Part shown: positions 52,080-62,766 of the stretch, one piece after another
Position numbering within the stretch: position 1 is the stretch's first letter
Layout of the letters: each line of letters opens with the position of its first letter
Source: Aureococcus anophagefferens
Lineage: Eukaryota; Sar; Pelagophyceae; Pelagomonadales; Pelagomonadaceae
DNA: 64,000 nucleotides
NCBI RefSeq assembly: GCF_000186865.1
Contig: NW_008705571.1
Span: 365,702 to 429,701, forward strand
Direction: 5' to 3'
Made by a program: the position numbers and the translations under genes
Notes under the pieces: generated by a model
What the model was told of the DNA's origin: nothing
The model's database searches: none
Seen by the model: only the letters and a program-made list of their open reading frames with translations

Positions 52080-52865
52080 CTAGTAGCCGCCCGGGGGGCA
52101 CCAGTATTCGACGACGGCGCGCGCGACGTCGTGGGGCAAATTGTTGATCTTGGAGACCGCGCACGCGAGGACGCGCTTGTGGCTCTTCACGAATTCGTTC
52201 CAGCCGCCAGCGGCCGTGACGGCCTTCACAAGGATGTGCGCATCTTCTTCGCGCGTCTCGGGGCGGAGGCGCGGGATGGCGGAGCCCGCGCGCAAATACA
52301 TCTTCACGAGGCCGCGCTTGCCGGCTTTGAGCGCTTGGATGAGCGGCGTTTTCCCGTCGACCGCTACGTTGACGTCGGCGCCGGCCCAGACGAGAATTTC
52401 GGCACATCCGTGGCGGAGAACAAAATGATCAGCCTTGAGATGATACCTCAATAAACTCAAATCTTCACGGCCGCCGTGGCCCGGAGCCTTGATCAAACGC
52501 ATCGCCGCACACTCAAGTAACGGCGTGTATCCAAGAGAGCAGCGGGCGTCTGCGTCCGCGCCAGCGGCGATCAACTGAGTGACTATTCCTGGAAATCCGC
52601 CTCGCGCCGCTTTGTGAAGCGCGGTCCGTCCCTGATCGTCGGCAGCATTCGCGTCCGCGCCCTCTTCGAGCAGAAGAGCCAGCATGTGCGGCTGATTCCG
52701 CCAGGCCGCGCCGTGCAGCATCGTCGCTCCGTAGACACTCACGGGGTCGTTGACTCCCACATGGCCCAGCCTGATTCCGCTCTGAACTATGTACTGGTTG
52801 GTTGGGTTGCCGTCTTCAGCAAGTTTGTGCCAATCCATGGCCGCCACGGCGTGGGCCAACGCCAT
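52080..52865 (-). CDS. Ankyrin-repeat protein with AAGGW C-terminal module (second)
   Basis: The CDS encodes 261 residues from the ATG at 52865; an upstream in-frame ATG at 53090 would add a non-homologous, low-quality extension. Ankyrin repeats run over about 45-200: ATMLHGAAWRNQPHMLALLLEEGADANA, TALHKAARGGFPGIVTQLIAAGADADA, TPLLECAAM..., CAEILVWAGADVNVAVDGKTPLIQALKAGKRGLVKMYLRAGS. The C-terminus has VTAAGGWNEFVKSHKRVLAC, NNLPHDVARAVVEYWCPPGGY, parallel in layout to the ankyrin gene at 24423-25199. GC content is lower than the window average. Probably a member of a large lineage-specific family; function unknown. Confidence 0.8.
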   Translation of the reverse strand: MALAHAVAAMDWHKLAEDGNPTNQYIVQSGIRLGHVGVNDPVSVYGATMLHGAAWRNQPHMLALLLEEGADANAADDQGRTALHKAARGGFPGIVTQLIAAGADADARCSLGYTPLLECAAMRLIKAPGHGGREDLSLLRYHLKADHFVLRHGCAEILVWAGADVNVAVDGKTPLIQALKAGKRGLVKMYLRAGSAIPRLRPETREEDAHILVKAVTAAGGWNEFVKSHKRVLACAVSKINNLPHDVARAVVEYWCPPGGY

Positions 52866-53144
52866 TTGAGCGTGGCCGCCGTCGACGACGAGAACTTGCT
52901 CAATCCGCGGGTCCGAGCGCGGAGCGAACGCGCGCGCGCGTGTGTGATTCAGATCAAATTTTTTGCCAGTGCGAAGGCCTGATTTCAAAAAGGGTCGCCG
53001 ATTCGAGCCGTCGCACACATCGAGGCTACATCGAGCCACCCGAGGCCCAGCGCCAATCCACCAACACAACGCAACCTCAACTCGCCCCACCTCAAAAACC
53101 GCCGATCCACAAAGCCTCGTCTTCCAACGTTACGAGCGCCGCGC

Positions 53145-55307
53145 TCAGGACTTCTCCCGCCGCTTCTCCTCCGCGGCCGCCTCCGTCTTCTTGACGAGGC
53201 GCGCCGCGAGGTCCGCGGCGAGCTTCGCCCGCGTGTCGTCGTCGAGGTAGTTGGCCTCCAGGAGGAGGCTGTCGCTGGCCTCCTGGAGGCGGTCCCGCGC
53301 CATCGCGGACGCCGCCGCGGCGCGCTCGCGGTCGTCGGCGGCGCGGTCGAAGAGGGGCCCGAGCGGCGCCGCGGGCCGCACGGGCGGGGGCTTCGCCGCG
53401 GGCGCGGGCAGGCGCGCGTCGCGGGCGCGCTTGAGGGCCTCGGTCCGCGCGACGAGCTGCTCCGCGACCTCGGACTGGAGCCTGCGGGGCGGGAACGGAT
53501 CGGGCGACGCGGCGCGAGTCCGTCGTCGTCGCGGCGCGGGGTGGGGTAGGGCCGCCTCAGTGCGCCGCGAGAAAAACAGATCCCACGCGGGCGCGCGCTT
53601 GGGGTCGACGAGCGCGGTCCGCTGCTCGTCGGCGGCCGCGGGGTCGAGGGCGAGGCGGTCGCGCGCCGCGAGCAGCGCCTCGCGCTCGACCTTGGCCGCG
53701 GCGGTCTCGTACTTGTACTCCTGGCGCTGGAGCTCGTCGGCGCGGGCCTTCTCCGCCGCGGCCTTGAACTGCTTCTCCGCGACCTTCTCCTCCGCGGCCG
53801 CGCGCGCGGCGGCCTTGGTGTCCGCGACGACGGATTCCGTGAGCTCCTTGGCCTTGTCGCCCCTGCGAGGAAGGGTGTCGGCGCGGAGGCTCCGCGACGC
53901 GCGGGCGTCCGCGCGCGCTCGCCCCGGCGTCGTCTCTCTTCGTCGCGCTAAAATAGACTGCGAGCCACGGGTGCGTTGGCCGCCTCGGAACGACGCGCGA
54001 CGGATGGGAAGCGAGGAACTCGCCACAGGGAACGTTGGCCGCCTCGGAACGACGGGCGACGGATGGGGAAGTAAGGGATTCGCCACGGGCATCGGAACGA
54101 CGCGCGACGTGAAAAGAAAGAGACGCCGGCGTCCCCACGTGACCTTGGCCGCGGCCGCGAGCCCCGCGCGGGCGACGGCCGAGAAGATCGCGCCCGGGTC
54201 GTCCTCGAGGCCGGGGTCGAAGACGTCGCCGTCGTCGAGGACGACCTCGCTCTCGACGCGCACGCCCTCGTCGACGGCGAGGGCCGTGCCCTTGGTCTCG
54301 CTCGCCGCGGCGGCGAAGTCGGCCTCGACGACCTCCTCCTTGCCGCTCTCGGCCGCGAGCGCCGAGAAGCCGCGGAGCACGGTGACGCTCGCCTTGGCGG
54401 CGCGGCGCGTCGCGTCCGGCAGCGTCGCGACGGAGTCGACGACGTCCTGGACGCTCGCGCGCGCGCCGTCCGCGCGCGCGAGCGCCGCGAGCCGCGCGTC
54501 CTCCGCCGCGGCGTCGGCCGCCGCGCGCGCGGCGTCGGCCTCGGCCTTGAGCCGGTCGGCGGCGCGGCCGGGCGCCGCGGCGGCCTCGGCGGCGGCGGCG
54601 TCGACGGCGCGCTTCGGCGCGCCGAGCTCGTAGGCGACCTTGTCGCCGACGGCTTTGGCGGGCTTGACGACCGCGGCGTCGACGACGGCGCCCGCCAGGC
54701 CCTTGACGGCGCCCGCCGCGAGGTCCGCGGCGCCGCCGACGGCGCCCTTGGCCATGCCGGCGACGCCGCCCGCCGCCGCCGACGCCGCGCTCTTCGTCGC
54801 GCCGACGGCCGCGGCCGCGGCCGCGCCCGCGAGGCCCCGCGCCGCGTTCCCCGCCGCGCCGGCGACGAACGACGCCGCGGACAGCGACGCGTTCGCGACG
54901 CGCTCCGACGCCTCGCGGCGCTCCCGCTCGCGCTTCTTCTCCGCGGCGGCGGCGGCGGCCGCCGCGCGCGCCTTCTCGCGCTGCGCCTCTCCCAAGGTCC
55001 GGCTGTACTCGTCGATCTCGTCGCGGCCGATGAGGCCCTGGTTGAAGAGCGCGTTCGCCTTGCGCAGCCCGTCGAGCTCCGGCGTGAGGCCCTCGACCGC
55101 CGTCGTCATCTCGCCGGGCGCGACGTCGTCGACGGCGACGTCCTCGACGATCGGCGGCGGCGCCGCCTTCTTGCCGCCCAGGAGCCCGCCGAGGCGGTCC
55201 AGCGGACTTTCCGAGACGGCGACGCCGCAGCGCGGCGCCGCGCGCGGCGCGAACGCGCTCGCGGTCGCCAGCAGCGCCGCTAGCACGCAGGATCTGCGAC
55301 GGTCCAT
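53145..55307 (-). CDS. Plastid-targeted Ala-rich coiled protein (unknown)
   Basis: Proposed exons are 54144-55307 and 53145-53846, about 621 residues. The leader MDRRRSCVLAALLATASAFAPRAAP contains a textbook ASAFAP plastid motif, which decides the start. The rest is almost entirely Ala/Lys/Glu/Asp: glycine-alanine helices (GAAGNAARGLAGAAAAAAVGATKSA) that could insert into or lie on membranes, followed by long charged coiled coils (EEKVAEKQFKAAAEKARADELQRQ). No enzyme motif is seen. A second in-frame interruption (RTEAALPHPAPRRRRTRAASPDPFPPRR, about 53480-53575, ending CCCGCAG) may be another unspliced intron. Likely structural; apolipoprotein- or LEA-like resemblance is only compositional. 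Confidence 0.65.
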   Translation of the reverse strand: MDRRRSCVLAALLATASAFAPRAAPRCGVAVSESPLDRLGGLLGGKKAAPPPIVEDVAVDDVAPGEMTTAVEGLTPELDGLRKANALFNQGLIGRDEIDEYSRTLGEAQREKARAAAAAAAAEKKRERERREASERVANASLSAASFVAGAAGNAARGLAGAAAAAAVGATKSAASAAAGGVAGMAKGAVGGAADLAAGAVKGLAGAVVDAAVVKPAKAVGDKVAYELGAPKRAVDAAAAEAAAAPGRAADRLKAEADAARAAADAAAEDARLAALARADGARASVQDVVDSVATLPDATRRAAKASVTVLRGFSALAAESGKEEVVEADFAAAASETKGTALAVDEGVRVESEVVLDDGDVFDPGLEDDPGAIFSAVARAGLAAAAKVTWGRRRLFLFTSRVVPMPVANPLLPHPSPVVPRRPTFPVASSSLPIRRASFRGGQRTRGSQSILARRRETTPGRARADARASRSLRADTLPRRGDKAKELTESVVADTKAAARAAAEEKVAEKQFKAAAEKARADELQRQEYKYETAAAKVEREALLAARDRLALDPAAADEQRTALVDPKRAPAWDLFFSRRTEAALPHPAPRRRRTRAASPDPFPPRRLQSEVAEQLVARTEALKRARDARLPAPAAKPPPVRPAAPLGPLFDRAADDRERAAAASAMARDRLQEASDSLLLEANYLDDDTRAKLAADLAARLVKKTEAAAEEKRREKS
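53847..54143 (-). mobile_element. Intron with TSD, inverted ends and internal 59-base repeats
   Basis: A 297-base intron on the minus strand. GGCCAAGG is present at each end; the GT donor follows AAG in the first copy, and AG ends in the second (AAK|ELTES, phase 0, multiple of three). An imperfect inverted repeat pairs 54104-54132 with 53921-53949 (CCGGCGTC...TCTCTT...GTCGCG). Between them a ~59-base unit (GTTGGCCGCCTCGGAACGAC...) is repeated two and a half times (about 53974-54110). Confidence 0.75.
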
Positions 55308-55429
55308 AATCGCAATGGCAAGCTGCTACAGCAACGAGTGCGCAGCGCCGATGTTGCCTCGCCGCGCAGCCAACATTGACTCTCTGTAACCACTACAATT
55401 GTACATAGTGCTATGAAAAGGGAATTGTG

Positions 55430-55491
55430 CACGGCTGACGCGTCGCCAGTGGCCAAGGCACACGGCTGAGGCGTCGCCGCTGGCCGAGGCA
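55430..55491 (+). repeat. Two tandem 31-base repeats upstream of CNBD gene
   Basis: CACGGCTGACGCGTCGCCAG...AAGGCA (55430-55460) is followed immediately by a copy with four substitutions (55461-55491). It lies in the 225-base divergent region between the genes at 55307 (minus) and 55533 (plus), so it may carry regulatory sites. Confidence 0.7.
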
Positions 55492-55532
55492 AAACCTCGC
55501 CTCCGGCGTAGCGCCTCCGCGCCTCGCTCACC

Positions 55533-58187
55533 ATGGCGCACGAGGGCGCGCGGGAGCGCTACCTCCAGAACATGAAGCGGCTGAGCCGCGGCGGGCGCAA
55601 CACGCTCAACAAGACGTCGACGCGGAACTTCAACGAGGGCCTGCCCCCGCCGCGGAGCGTGCTCGAGGCGCAGGCGAACGGCGACGCGCCGCCGCCGCCG
55701 CAGCCCGCGCCGCCGGCGTCGCCGCGGTCGAGCGGCGTCGCGTCGCCGCGGAGCTCCCAACGAAAGCGCGAGCAGGCCGCGATGCGCGGCGGCCGCCAGA
55801 CCGTCAAGGCGGCGCCGGGCCGCGCGTCGACGCGGCCGGGCCCGAAGCTCAAGAAGCAGCAGACCAAGGCCATGTTCCAGGCCGCGGCGTCCGCGGCGTC
55901 GAAGGGCCTGAGGACCGCGCGGGCCATCAAGAACGCCGAGGGCTTCATCCACGAGGCCCACGGCCTGGGCCACGTCGACGAGGACGCCATCTTCGAGGAG
56001 GACGAGGACGAGGAGCCGTCGCCCGGCCGGCGGTCGGGCCGCGCCGCGCACCACGCGCCGCGGCCGCCGGGCCTCGGCATGCAGGGCAAGTCGCTCACGG
56101 CGTCGTCGCGCCAGTTCGGCGCCGCCCAGCGGTCCCACGACGCCGTGCGGGCGACGATGCAGATGCTGAGCAAGTCCTTCAAGCCCGAGTCCCTCCAGCA
56201 GTCGTCGGCGCGCGACGCGACGAAGGAGAAGGAGCAGACCGTCATCGAAGAGAAGGACGAGGACGCGGAGCAGGCGACGTGCGCGCAGGTCAAGGAGGGC
56301 AAGCCGAACCTCTTCGAGGCCCTGGGTCACATCTCGAAGAAGCGCACGGTCAAGGACGTCGACGCCATCAAGGAGACGATCCACGAGTTCGACGACCAGC
56401 TGCCCATGCTCGCGACGATGTCCGCCGTCCAGCTCAACGCGTTCTTCCGCGCCGTGACGTTCGTCGAGGCGACGGAGGGCGACACGATCGTCGTCAAGGA
56501 CCAGCGCGTCGCGGCGCTCCACCTCATCTACCACGGACTCGTCAAGACGGCGGGCGGCGCCGACGGCGCCGAGGAGCGCAAGCTCGCCAAAGGCGCCGTC
56601 TTCGGCGAGAGCGCGCTGGTCGCGCCCGACGACGGCGACCTCGCCAAGGGCGCGGACGCGGCCAAGGAGCGCTGGCCCGAGAACTACGTCGCGGCGTCGG
56701 ACTGCATCGTCCTCGTCGTCAAGCGCACCGACCTCTACCCGGACAAGAAGAAGGAGCCGAAGCGGGCCTACCCGAGCTCCTCCTACTCGGGCTCCGTCGT
56801 CGACCGCATCGTGCAGATCCTCGAGTACGGCGAGCCGCGGCAGCGGCCGCCGGAGCTCACCAAGGACCTCGCGGGCCTCCTCAACACCTTCGACTTCTTC
56901 AAGCAGCTCCCGCGCGACGCCGCGTCCGCGACGACTTTCGAGAGACGTTTCACGGCGCGGGGACGGGGGCGGGGGACGGGGACGGGGGCGGGGGACGGGG
57001 ACGGGGGCGGGGGACGGGGACGGGGGCGGGACGACGACGAAGCGGGGGCGCATCGGGGGACGGGGGCGGGACGACGACGAAAGAATCGACGAAAGAATCG
57101 TCATCATCGGTAGGCGGAAAGCGACGGCCCAGCTCGCGTCCGAGGCCGTGCTCTTCTCCATCGAGTGCAACGACAAGTTCTTCATCGTCGAGAGCCAGGA
57201 GTCGTCGAGCCGGTCGACGGCGAACATGCAGCTCCTGAACCAGATCATGGGCGCGCGCGCGGCCAACGAGAAGCCCGGCGCGGGGCAGGCCAACTACGAG
57301 TCCGTGCGCGCCGACTGGCTCTACTTCATCGTGCGCGGGTCCGTGCGCCACAGCGACGAGGCCGGCGGCGCGCCGCGCGACTACCAGCCCGGCGACAACC
57401 TCTTCCTCTCGAACGCGACGAAGGAGGGCGGCGTGCCGTCGGAGAGCTTCCGCGCCGTCGAGCGCTCCGACATCGTCGTCGTCTCGCCGTCGCACTACCG
57501 CCGCGCCGTCGGCCGCGTGCTCGCGCAGCGCGCGCTCATCTACCCCATCGCGACGGTGCTCCAGGTGCTGAACCGGCCGCCGTCGCTCCGGACGCCCGAG
57601 GACACGGAGCTGCTCTTCAAGCACTGCTCCTGCGTCGGCGCGGGCCGCCGCGGCGTCGGCGGCTGCTTCGGCAAGCTCACGACGGAGCAGCGCACGAGCC
57701 TCTGCGGCCGCCTCGTCGTCCAGCACGCGAGCCAGGGCCACCCCATCTGCTTCCAGGACGAGATCGGCTCGAGCTTCTACCTGCTCGTGACGGGCTCGGC
57801 GAGCGTCTACAAGCGCGGCGACGACGACGAGGCCGCGGACGCGGAGCGGTTCCGGTCCGCGTTCGTCCGCCGGTCCAAGGCCAAGGCCGAGGAGGCGGAC
57901 CGCGCGCCGTCGCCGGAGAAGTCGCCGGCGAAGCCGCCGGCGTCGCCGACGCGGGGCTTCGGCACGGCCGCCGTGAAGATGGGCAAGATGGTCTCCGCGG
58001 GCCGGGGCTTCGGGGCCACGGTCAACGGCGGCGGCCGCGCGATCGGCACGGGCGCGGGCGCGGGCGTCTCGTACGCGGGCGCGGCCGCCACGGCGGGCCA
58101 GCGCCAGTTCGGCGCGTCCCACCGCCACGCCAAGGGCGCCGGCGGCAGCGGCCAGCGTCGCTCCTTCGACATCGAGTTCACCGACTC

Positions 58188-58221
<34 letters not shown>

Positions 58222-61200
58222 TACGGCGGCCGCGACGGCTCCGTCGCCGCGGCCGCGCGGCGGTCCGTCGACGTCGACGTCGAGCCGGAATATACGGGCG
58301 AGCACAACGAGGCGCTGGGCCACCGCATCCACACGCTCCACGCCGGCGACTCCTTCGGCGAGCGGAGCCTCATCTTCACGGCGCCGCGGAACGCGTCCGT
58401 CGTCGCGCGGCGCGACAGCCTGCTCCTCGTGCTCGACAGCGGCGCCTTCGACGACGTCCACAGCGACGGCCTCGTGCTAAACCAGGAGCTCTCCCTCGAG
58501 CTGCTCCAGGCGCCCCTGGAGAAGCGCACGGACCGCGCGGCGCGGCTGCTCTTCAGCTTCCTGCTCAACTTCGCGTTCTTCCGCCGCGTCGGCGCGGACG
58601 TGCTGCGCATCCTGCTCCCGGGCATCCACCTCAAGAACTACGCGCGCAACAACATCGTGTACCACCAGGGCCAGGAGCGGGACCACTTCTACCTCATCAT
58701 CTCGGGCCAGGTGGGCATCTTCCAGGTCATGGCGACGAGCTCGGCCGCCGCGGACGAGCCGAGCTCCGCGGCGGCCGCGCGCGCGTCGCTGAACAAGGGC
58801 AAGGGCCGCCAGCCCGTCATGGTGCGGCGCAAGACCATGGACGGCGCGCGCCAGCGCCGGGGGTCCCGCGTCGCGGACCCGAACCGGAGCCTCGACGTCG
58901 CGGTGCCCGAGTGCGGCATCTCGAGCTCCGCGTCCTGCATCGCCATCATCGGCCCCGGCGACACCTTCGGCGGCGAGTACCTGCTGTCGACGACGGCCTT
59001 CGCGCGGTCCCACTCCACGGTCGTGCTGACGCCGACCGCGGCGCTCATGCGCATCGACCGCGACTTCATCCTCAAGTGGAACGACTGGCACCAGCGCCAG
59101 CTCGACGCGCGCCACCTCGCCGAGGCCCTGAACCAGGGCCTGCCGTCGCCCGTGGCGACGCCGTCCGTGCGCGACATGCTGCGCGCCGAGCAGTGCCGCC
59201 ACGTGCTCCGCCACAAGCCGAGCACGGCGCGGACCGAGGGCGACATCCAGGCGCTCGTCGAGTTCTTCGCGCGGAACCACCTCTTCGAGGAGCACAGCGA
59301 GGCGACGAAGCGCGACATCTGCCGCCTGGTCTGGGTGCGCGAGATCGCCGTGGGCGAGGTAATCTGGGACGAGCTCGACGTCGACGGCGTCTACGACGAC
59401 TACGCGCCGGACGAGGACGAGGACTTCTACCTCATCCTCCAGGGCGCCGTCGCCGCCTACATGACGTCGGAGGTGTCGCGGAGCTGCCAGGACGAGGTGC
59501 TCAAGCTCTGCACGCAGACGCGGAAGATCGCGCTCGAGAACACGGAGACGGAGGACGGCCTCGGCCGGCGGATGGGCTACGGCCAGTACCTGTGCACGCT
59601 CGTCGCCGGCGACGGCTTCGGCGAGCCGTCGCCGCGGGGGCCCGTCATGCGCTCCGCGACGACGGTGGCGACGGAGGTCACGGAGGTGCTCGTGCTGAGC
59701 CACACGGAGTACGCCGCCGTCTTCGACGGCCGGGGGCGCGGGAGCCGCGCGCCGCGCCAGCTGCGGCCGTCGCTCCTCAAGAGCCGCCTCGACCAGATGA
59801 ACAAGTACGAGGCGCGCATGCTCGCCGAGGGCCGGTCCACGGAGGCCGAGCCGCCCGCGGGCGCGCCCGTGAAGAGCGGCCGGCGGGACCGGAAGAAGCG
59901 GGGCAACGCGGAGTCGACGGTGAGCCTCTGGAGCGGCCTGCGCATGCGCTTCTACGACGAGCTCCTGCGCAACCTCGACGCCTTTGCCGGCATGGGCGAG
60001 GACGCGCTCCAGCGCCTCCTGCCGCGCCTGACCTGCGAGCTCTACGAGAGCGGCGACGTCGTCGTCGAGCCCGGCGCGGCCGCGCGGCGCGTCTTCCTCG
60101 TGGCCTTCGGCGTCGTCGACATCTTCCACGAGGCCAACGCGGGCGCCGCCGTCGGCGAGCTCTACGCCGGGGGCCAGTTCGGCCACGAGCCCCTGCTCTA
60201 CCGCAAGCGGTTCTCGCCCGTCGGGTATAGGGCGCGGAGCATGGTCCTGCTCGTCGCGCTCACGGAGGGCACGTACTGGCCCCACTGGCACTGCATCTAC
60301 GACAAGGAGGAGGTCGAGCTCTGCGCCTTCCTGCGGGACATGCCGCTGCTGGCGGAGATGTCCCTGGGCGACATCGTCGCGCTGCGGACGCGGCTCCAGC
60401 CGCTGACGATCCCGCGCGGGTCCGCGAAGACGGAGGACGACGTCGGCGACGACGTCTACGTCGTCTACAGCGGCGAGTGCCAGCTCGTGCTCATCAAGCG
60501 GTCGCTCACGAAGGACGGCGACGCGTCGAAGCGGAGCCCGCGCGGCGTCTCCGAGAGCCGGACGACGGCGCCCGTGGCCATGGTCGGCAAGTTCTACGCC
60601 TTCTCGCGGACGGGGTCGCCGACGCCGGACCCGTCCATGGACCTGGCGCTCCTGGCGACGGCCCAGTCCGTCGTCATGAAATGCCCCGCGGCCTACTTCC
60701 GCCAGCACCAGCCGAAGCTGCTCGCGGAGATCCGCGCGTCGACGCTGCTCATCGTCGACTGGACCTACACGAACGTGCTCCGGCGCGCCTACGCGGCGCC
60801 GCGGGCGGGGAGCGCGGACGACGCGCCCGAGGACCGGTCGCCGTCGCCGACGCGCCTGCCCGCGCTGCCCGCGGCGTCGCCGCGCGAGCCCGAAACTCGC
60901 CTCGCGCTCGCGGACTCGCGGCGCGCGCTGCCCGCGCTGCCGAAGCTGCCGCTCGCCTCGAAGAGCGACCAGCTCGACCTGGAGCTGCTGACGCCGGCCA
61001 AGTCCGTGTCGCCGCGCGACGCCGTCATCCTCGCGCCGTCGTCGTCGTCGTTCGGCGGCGGCATCTCGCTCGACGAGGCGCGGCGGCGCCTCGCGACCTT
61101 CGACGCGCACTCCAGGTCCGCCGGCGGCGGCTTCGAGGCCTACAAGGCCAAGAAGCTCGCGCGCGCGTCCGCCAAGGGGCCCAAGAGCGCCCTGTCGAAG

Positions 61201-61566
61201 CGGCTCCCGGGCGCGTCGCCGCGCGCGGTCGCCGCGCCGCTGCCCGGCATCTCGCGCGCGTCGACGCGCGACTCGCGGACGTCGCGGCAGACGAGCCGCC
61301 AGTCGCGGGGCGACACGCGGAGCTCGAGCCGCCAGGTCGACGCCGCTCCGGGCGCGTCGGGCCCGAGCTCGCGGTCCGCGGACGTCCGGCCGGGCGACCC
61401 CGCGCGCGCGGCCGCGGCCGCCGACGCGGGCCGCGCGCTCTTCCGCAAGCCGTCCAAGTTCGTCGCGCCGACGAACGACGCGACGACGGTCCAGCGCCTC
61501 CTGCGCCAGACGCGCAAGCGCAACATGTCCTCCATCGACGCGACGCGGACGTGGCACGCGCTCTAG
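55533..61566 (+). CDS. Giant multi-CNBD (cyclic-nucleotide-binding-fold) protein
   Basis: Exons are 55533-56921 and 57133-61566 (GC-AG intron, phase 0), about 1,940 residues. The first ~250 residues are basic and disordered. At least six cyclic-nucleotide-binding beta-rolls follow, recognisable by their phosphate-cassette turns: LAKGAVFGESALVA, YQPGDNLFLSN, LHAGDSFGERSLIFTAPRNASV, IGPGDTFGGEYLLSTTAF, LVAGDGFGEPSP and LYAGGQFGHEPLLY. Only the third has the full FGE..L...PR.AS consensus expected to bind cAMP/cGMP; the others look degenerate. There is no kinase, channel or transmembrane segment. An Asp run (DDDDDDDDD near 58190-58220) and a Ser/Arg-rich C-terminus (SRTSRQTSRQSRGDTRSSSRQ) are present. 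Similar CNBD arrays are known from flagellated protists; a ciliary or scaffold role is a guess. Confidence 0.85.
56922..57132 (+). other. G-rich intron of CNBD gene
   Basis: A 211-base intron with a GC donor (56922-56923) and AG acceptor (57131-57132), joining RDA|LASEAVLF in phase 0. Positions about 56957-57030 are an array of GGGGAC / GGGGGCGG units, G-quadruplex-prone in the RNA. GACGACGACGAA and CGACGAAAGAATCG are repeated after it. The sequence reads through in frame only to 57113, so it must be spliced. Confidence 0.75.
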
Positions 61567-62766
61567 GACCGCGCGGGGCGCGCGTCGTTTTTAATTACTA
61601 GTAACATAAAAAAAAATAAAAGTGTGTCCTTCGCATCCTCTCGGGATGGGCTGGGGTCGCGGTCGTCGTTTGTATCACACTCGGGCACCTTGGTCATGTG
61701 CCCTGGCCATACTCACTGCGTTCCTGGGAGTTTCGCCTGTTCAGGCGCGCGGACATCTGGGTTCCAGAGCATGCTCAGAGGGCCACAACTGGCCACTATA
61801 GGCGTGTATCGCCGTCATCCGCATACTGCTGCACACGTTGGATCATAACCAAGCCCAGGGGCGTCCCAAACACGGCGTGGAGCAGAAATCTCCGTGTTTA
61901 TAGGTATTTTTCCAGCCTCGGAGCCCCGAATAGGGCTCCCGGCGCGGTAGCGCGCGCGCGCGCGCCAGGCGCGACATTTAGCCCGGTCAGCCCGATCGAG
62001 GACCGATCCCAGTGCATGAACTCGGACTCCAATAGCCGGGGCCACGGGGTGGGGCGCATCTCGCGCGTTAAAACGTCGACCGAACTTCGACGACGAACGG
62101 TAATTTATAAACCCTGGAAATACGAGTCCCGCGGTGATCAGCACGGCGCGATGCCTCGAAGATGTGCGAAATTCGGCGCTTTGAGCTACTCTTTCGGTAA
62201 AGAGTGGCCTCCATTGAAATTATTCGCCAAAACACCCCGGACGGTTCGGCGAGACGCGGTTATTTGAGTTTTAAGACTAGTTCTAGGCCCTCATCTGTGA
62301 ATGATTGCTCTCTATCTCGAGGAATCCGGTCGACTCGGACCTCGGAAGCGGCCCTTCGACGTCGCTCGCGTTTCTTCGATCGAAATAACTGATTCCCGCG
62401 GCCCCGAAACGAGCCCCGAGACGCGAACGTCGAATTTAAAAATACTTCCGGTGCCAAAAAGCTATAGCTAGATAGCACGAGCGACTTCCCCGTCGACCAG
62501 GCCGTCCCGCCAGAGCCGCCGAGCGAAGCCGCTCGACACAAAACAGCCGAGATAGGGCCTCTTCGGGACGTCCGGCGACGGCTCGCGAGCCGATACGAGC
62601 CCCGCGCCATGCAAGACGGTCGGAAAACGGTGTTATCGGGCGCGCCGAGTCGCCCACGACGCCCACGGGCTTCGCGGTACCAAAACCGCGAGGAGCGGCG
62701 CCTCTATTCCGACGACGTAGGGGCTCCCCGGGGCGCCGCGACGATGTGAATTTTAGGCGGGGCGGC
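61567..62766. other. 1.2 kb intergenic region of lower GC content
   Basis: The longest gene-free stretch. It begins with an AT-rich tract (TTTTTAATTACTAGTAACAT then AAAAAAAAATAAAAG) suited to 3'-end formation of the CNBD gene. The rest is visibly less GC-rich than coding DNA, with runs such as ATTTAAAAATACTTCCGG and AAGCTATAGCTAGATAGC. Open frames up to 189 codons exist but show no domain and have mixed codon usage. I see no tRNA or repeat family. It may be degenerate transposon or intergenic filler. Confidence 0.55.

Noticed and set aside
56957..57080. G-rich array as a CRISPR-like or telomeric repeat
   Set aside because: Units are contiguous with no spacers, the array sits within an intron, and the motif does not match known telomere repeats.
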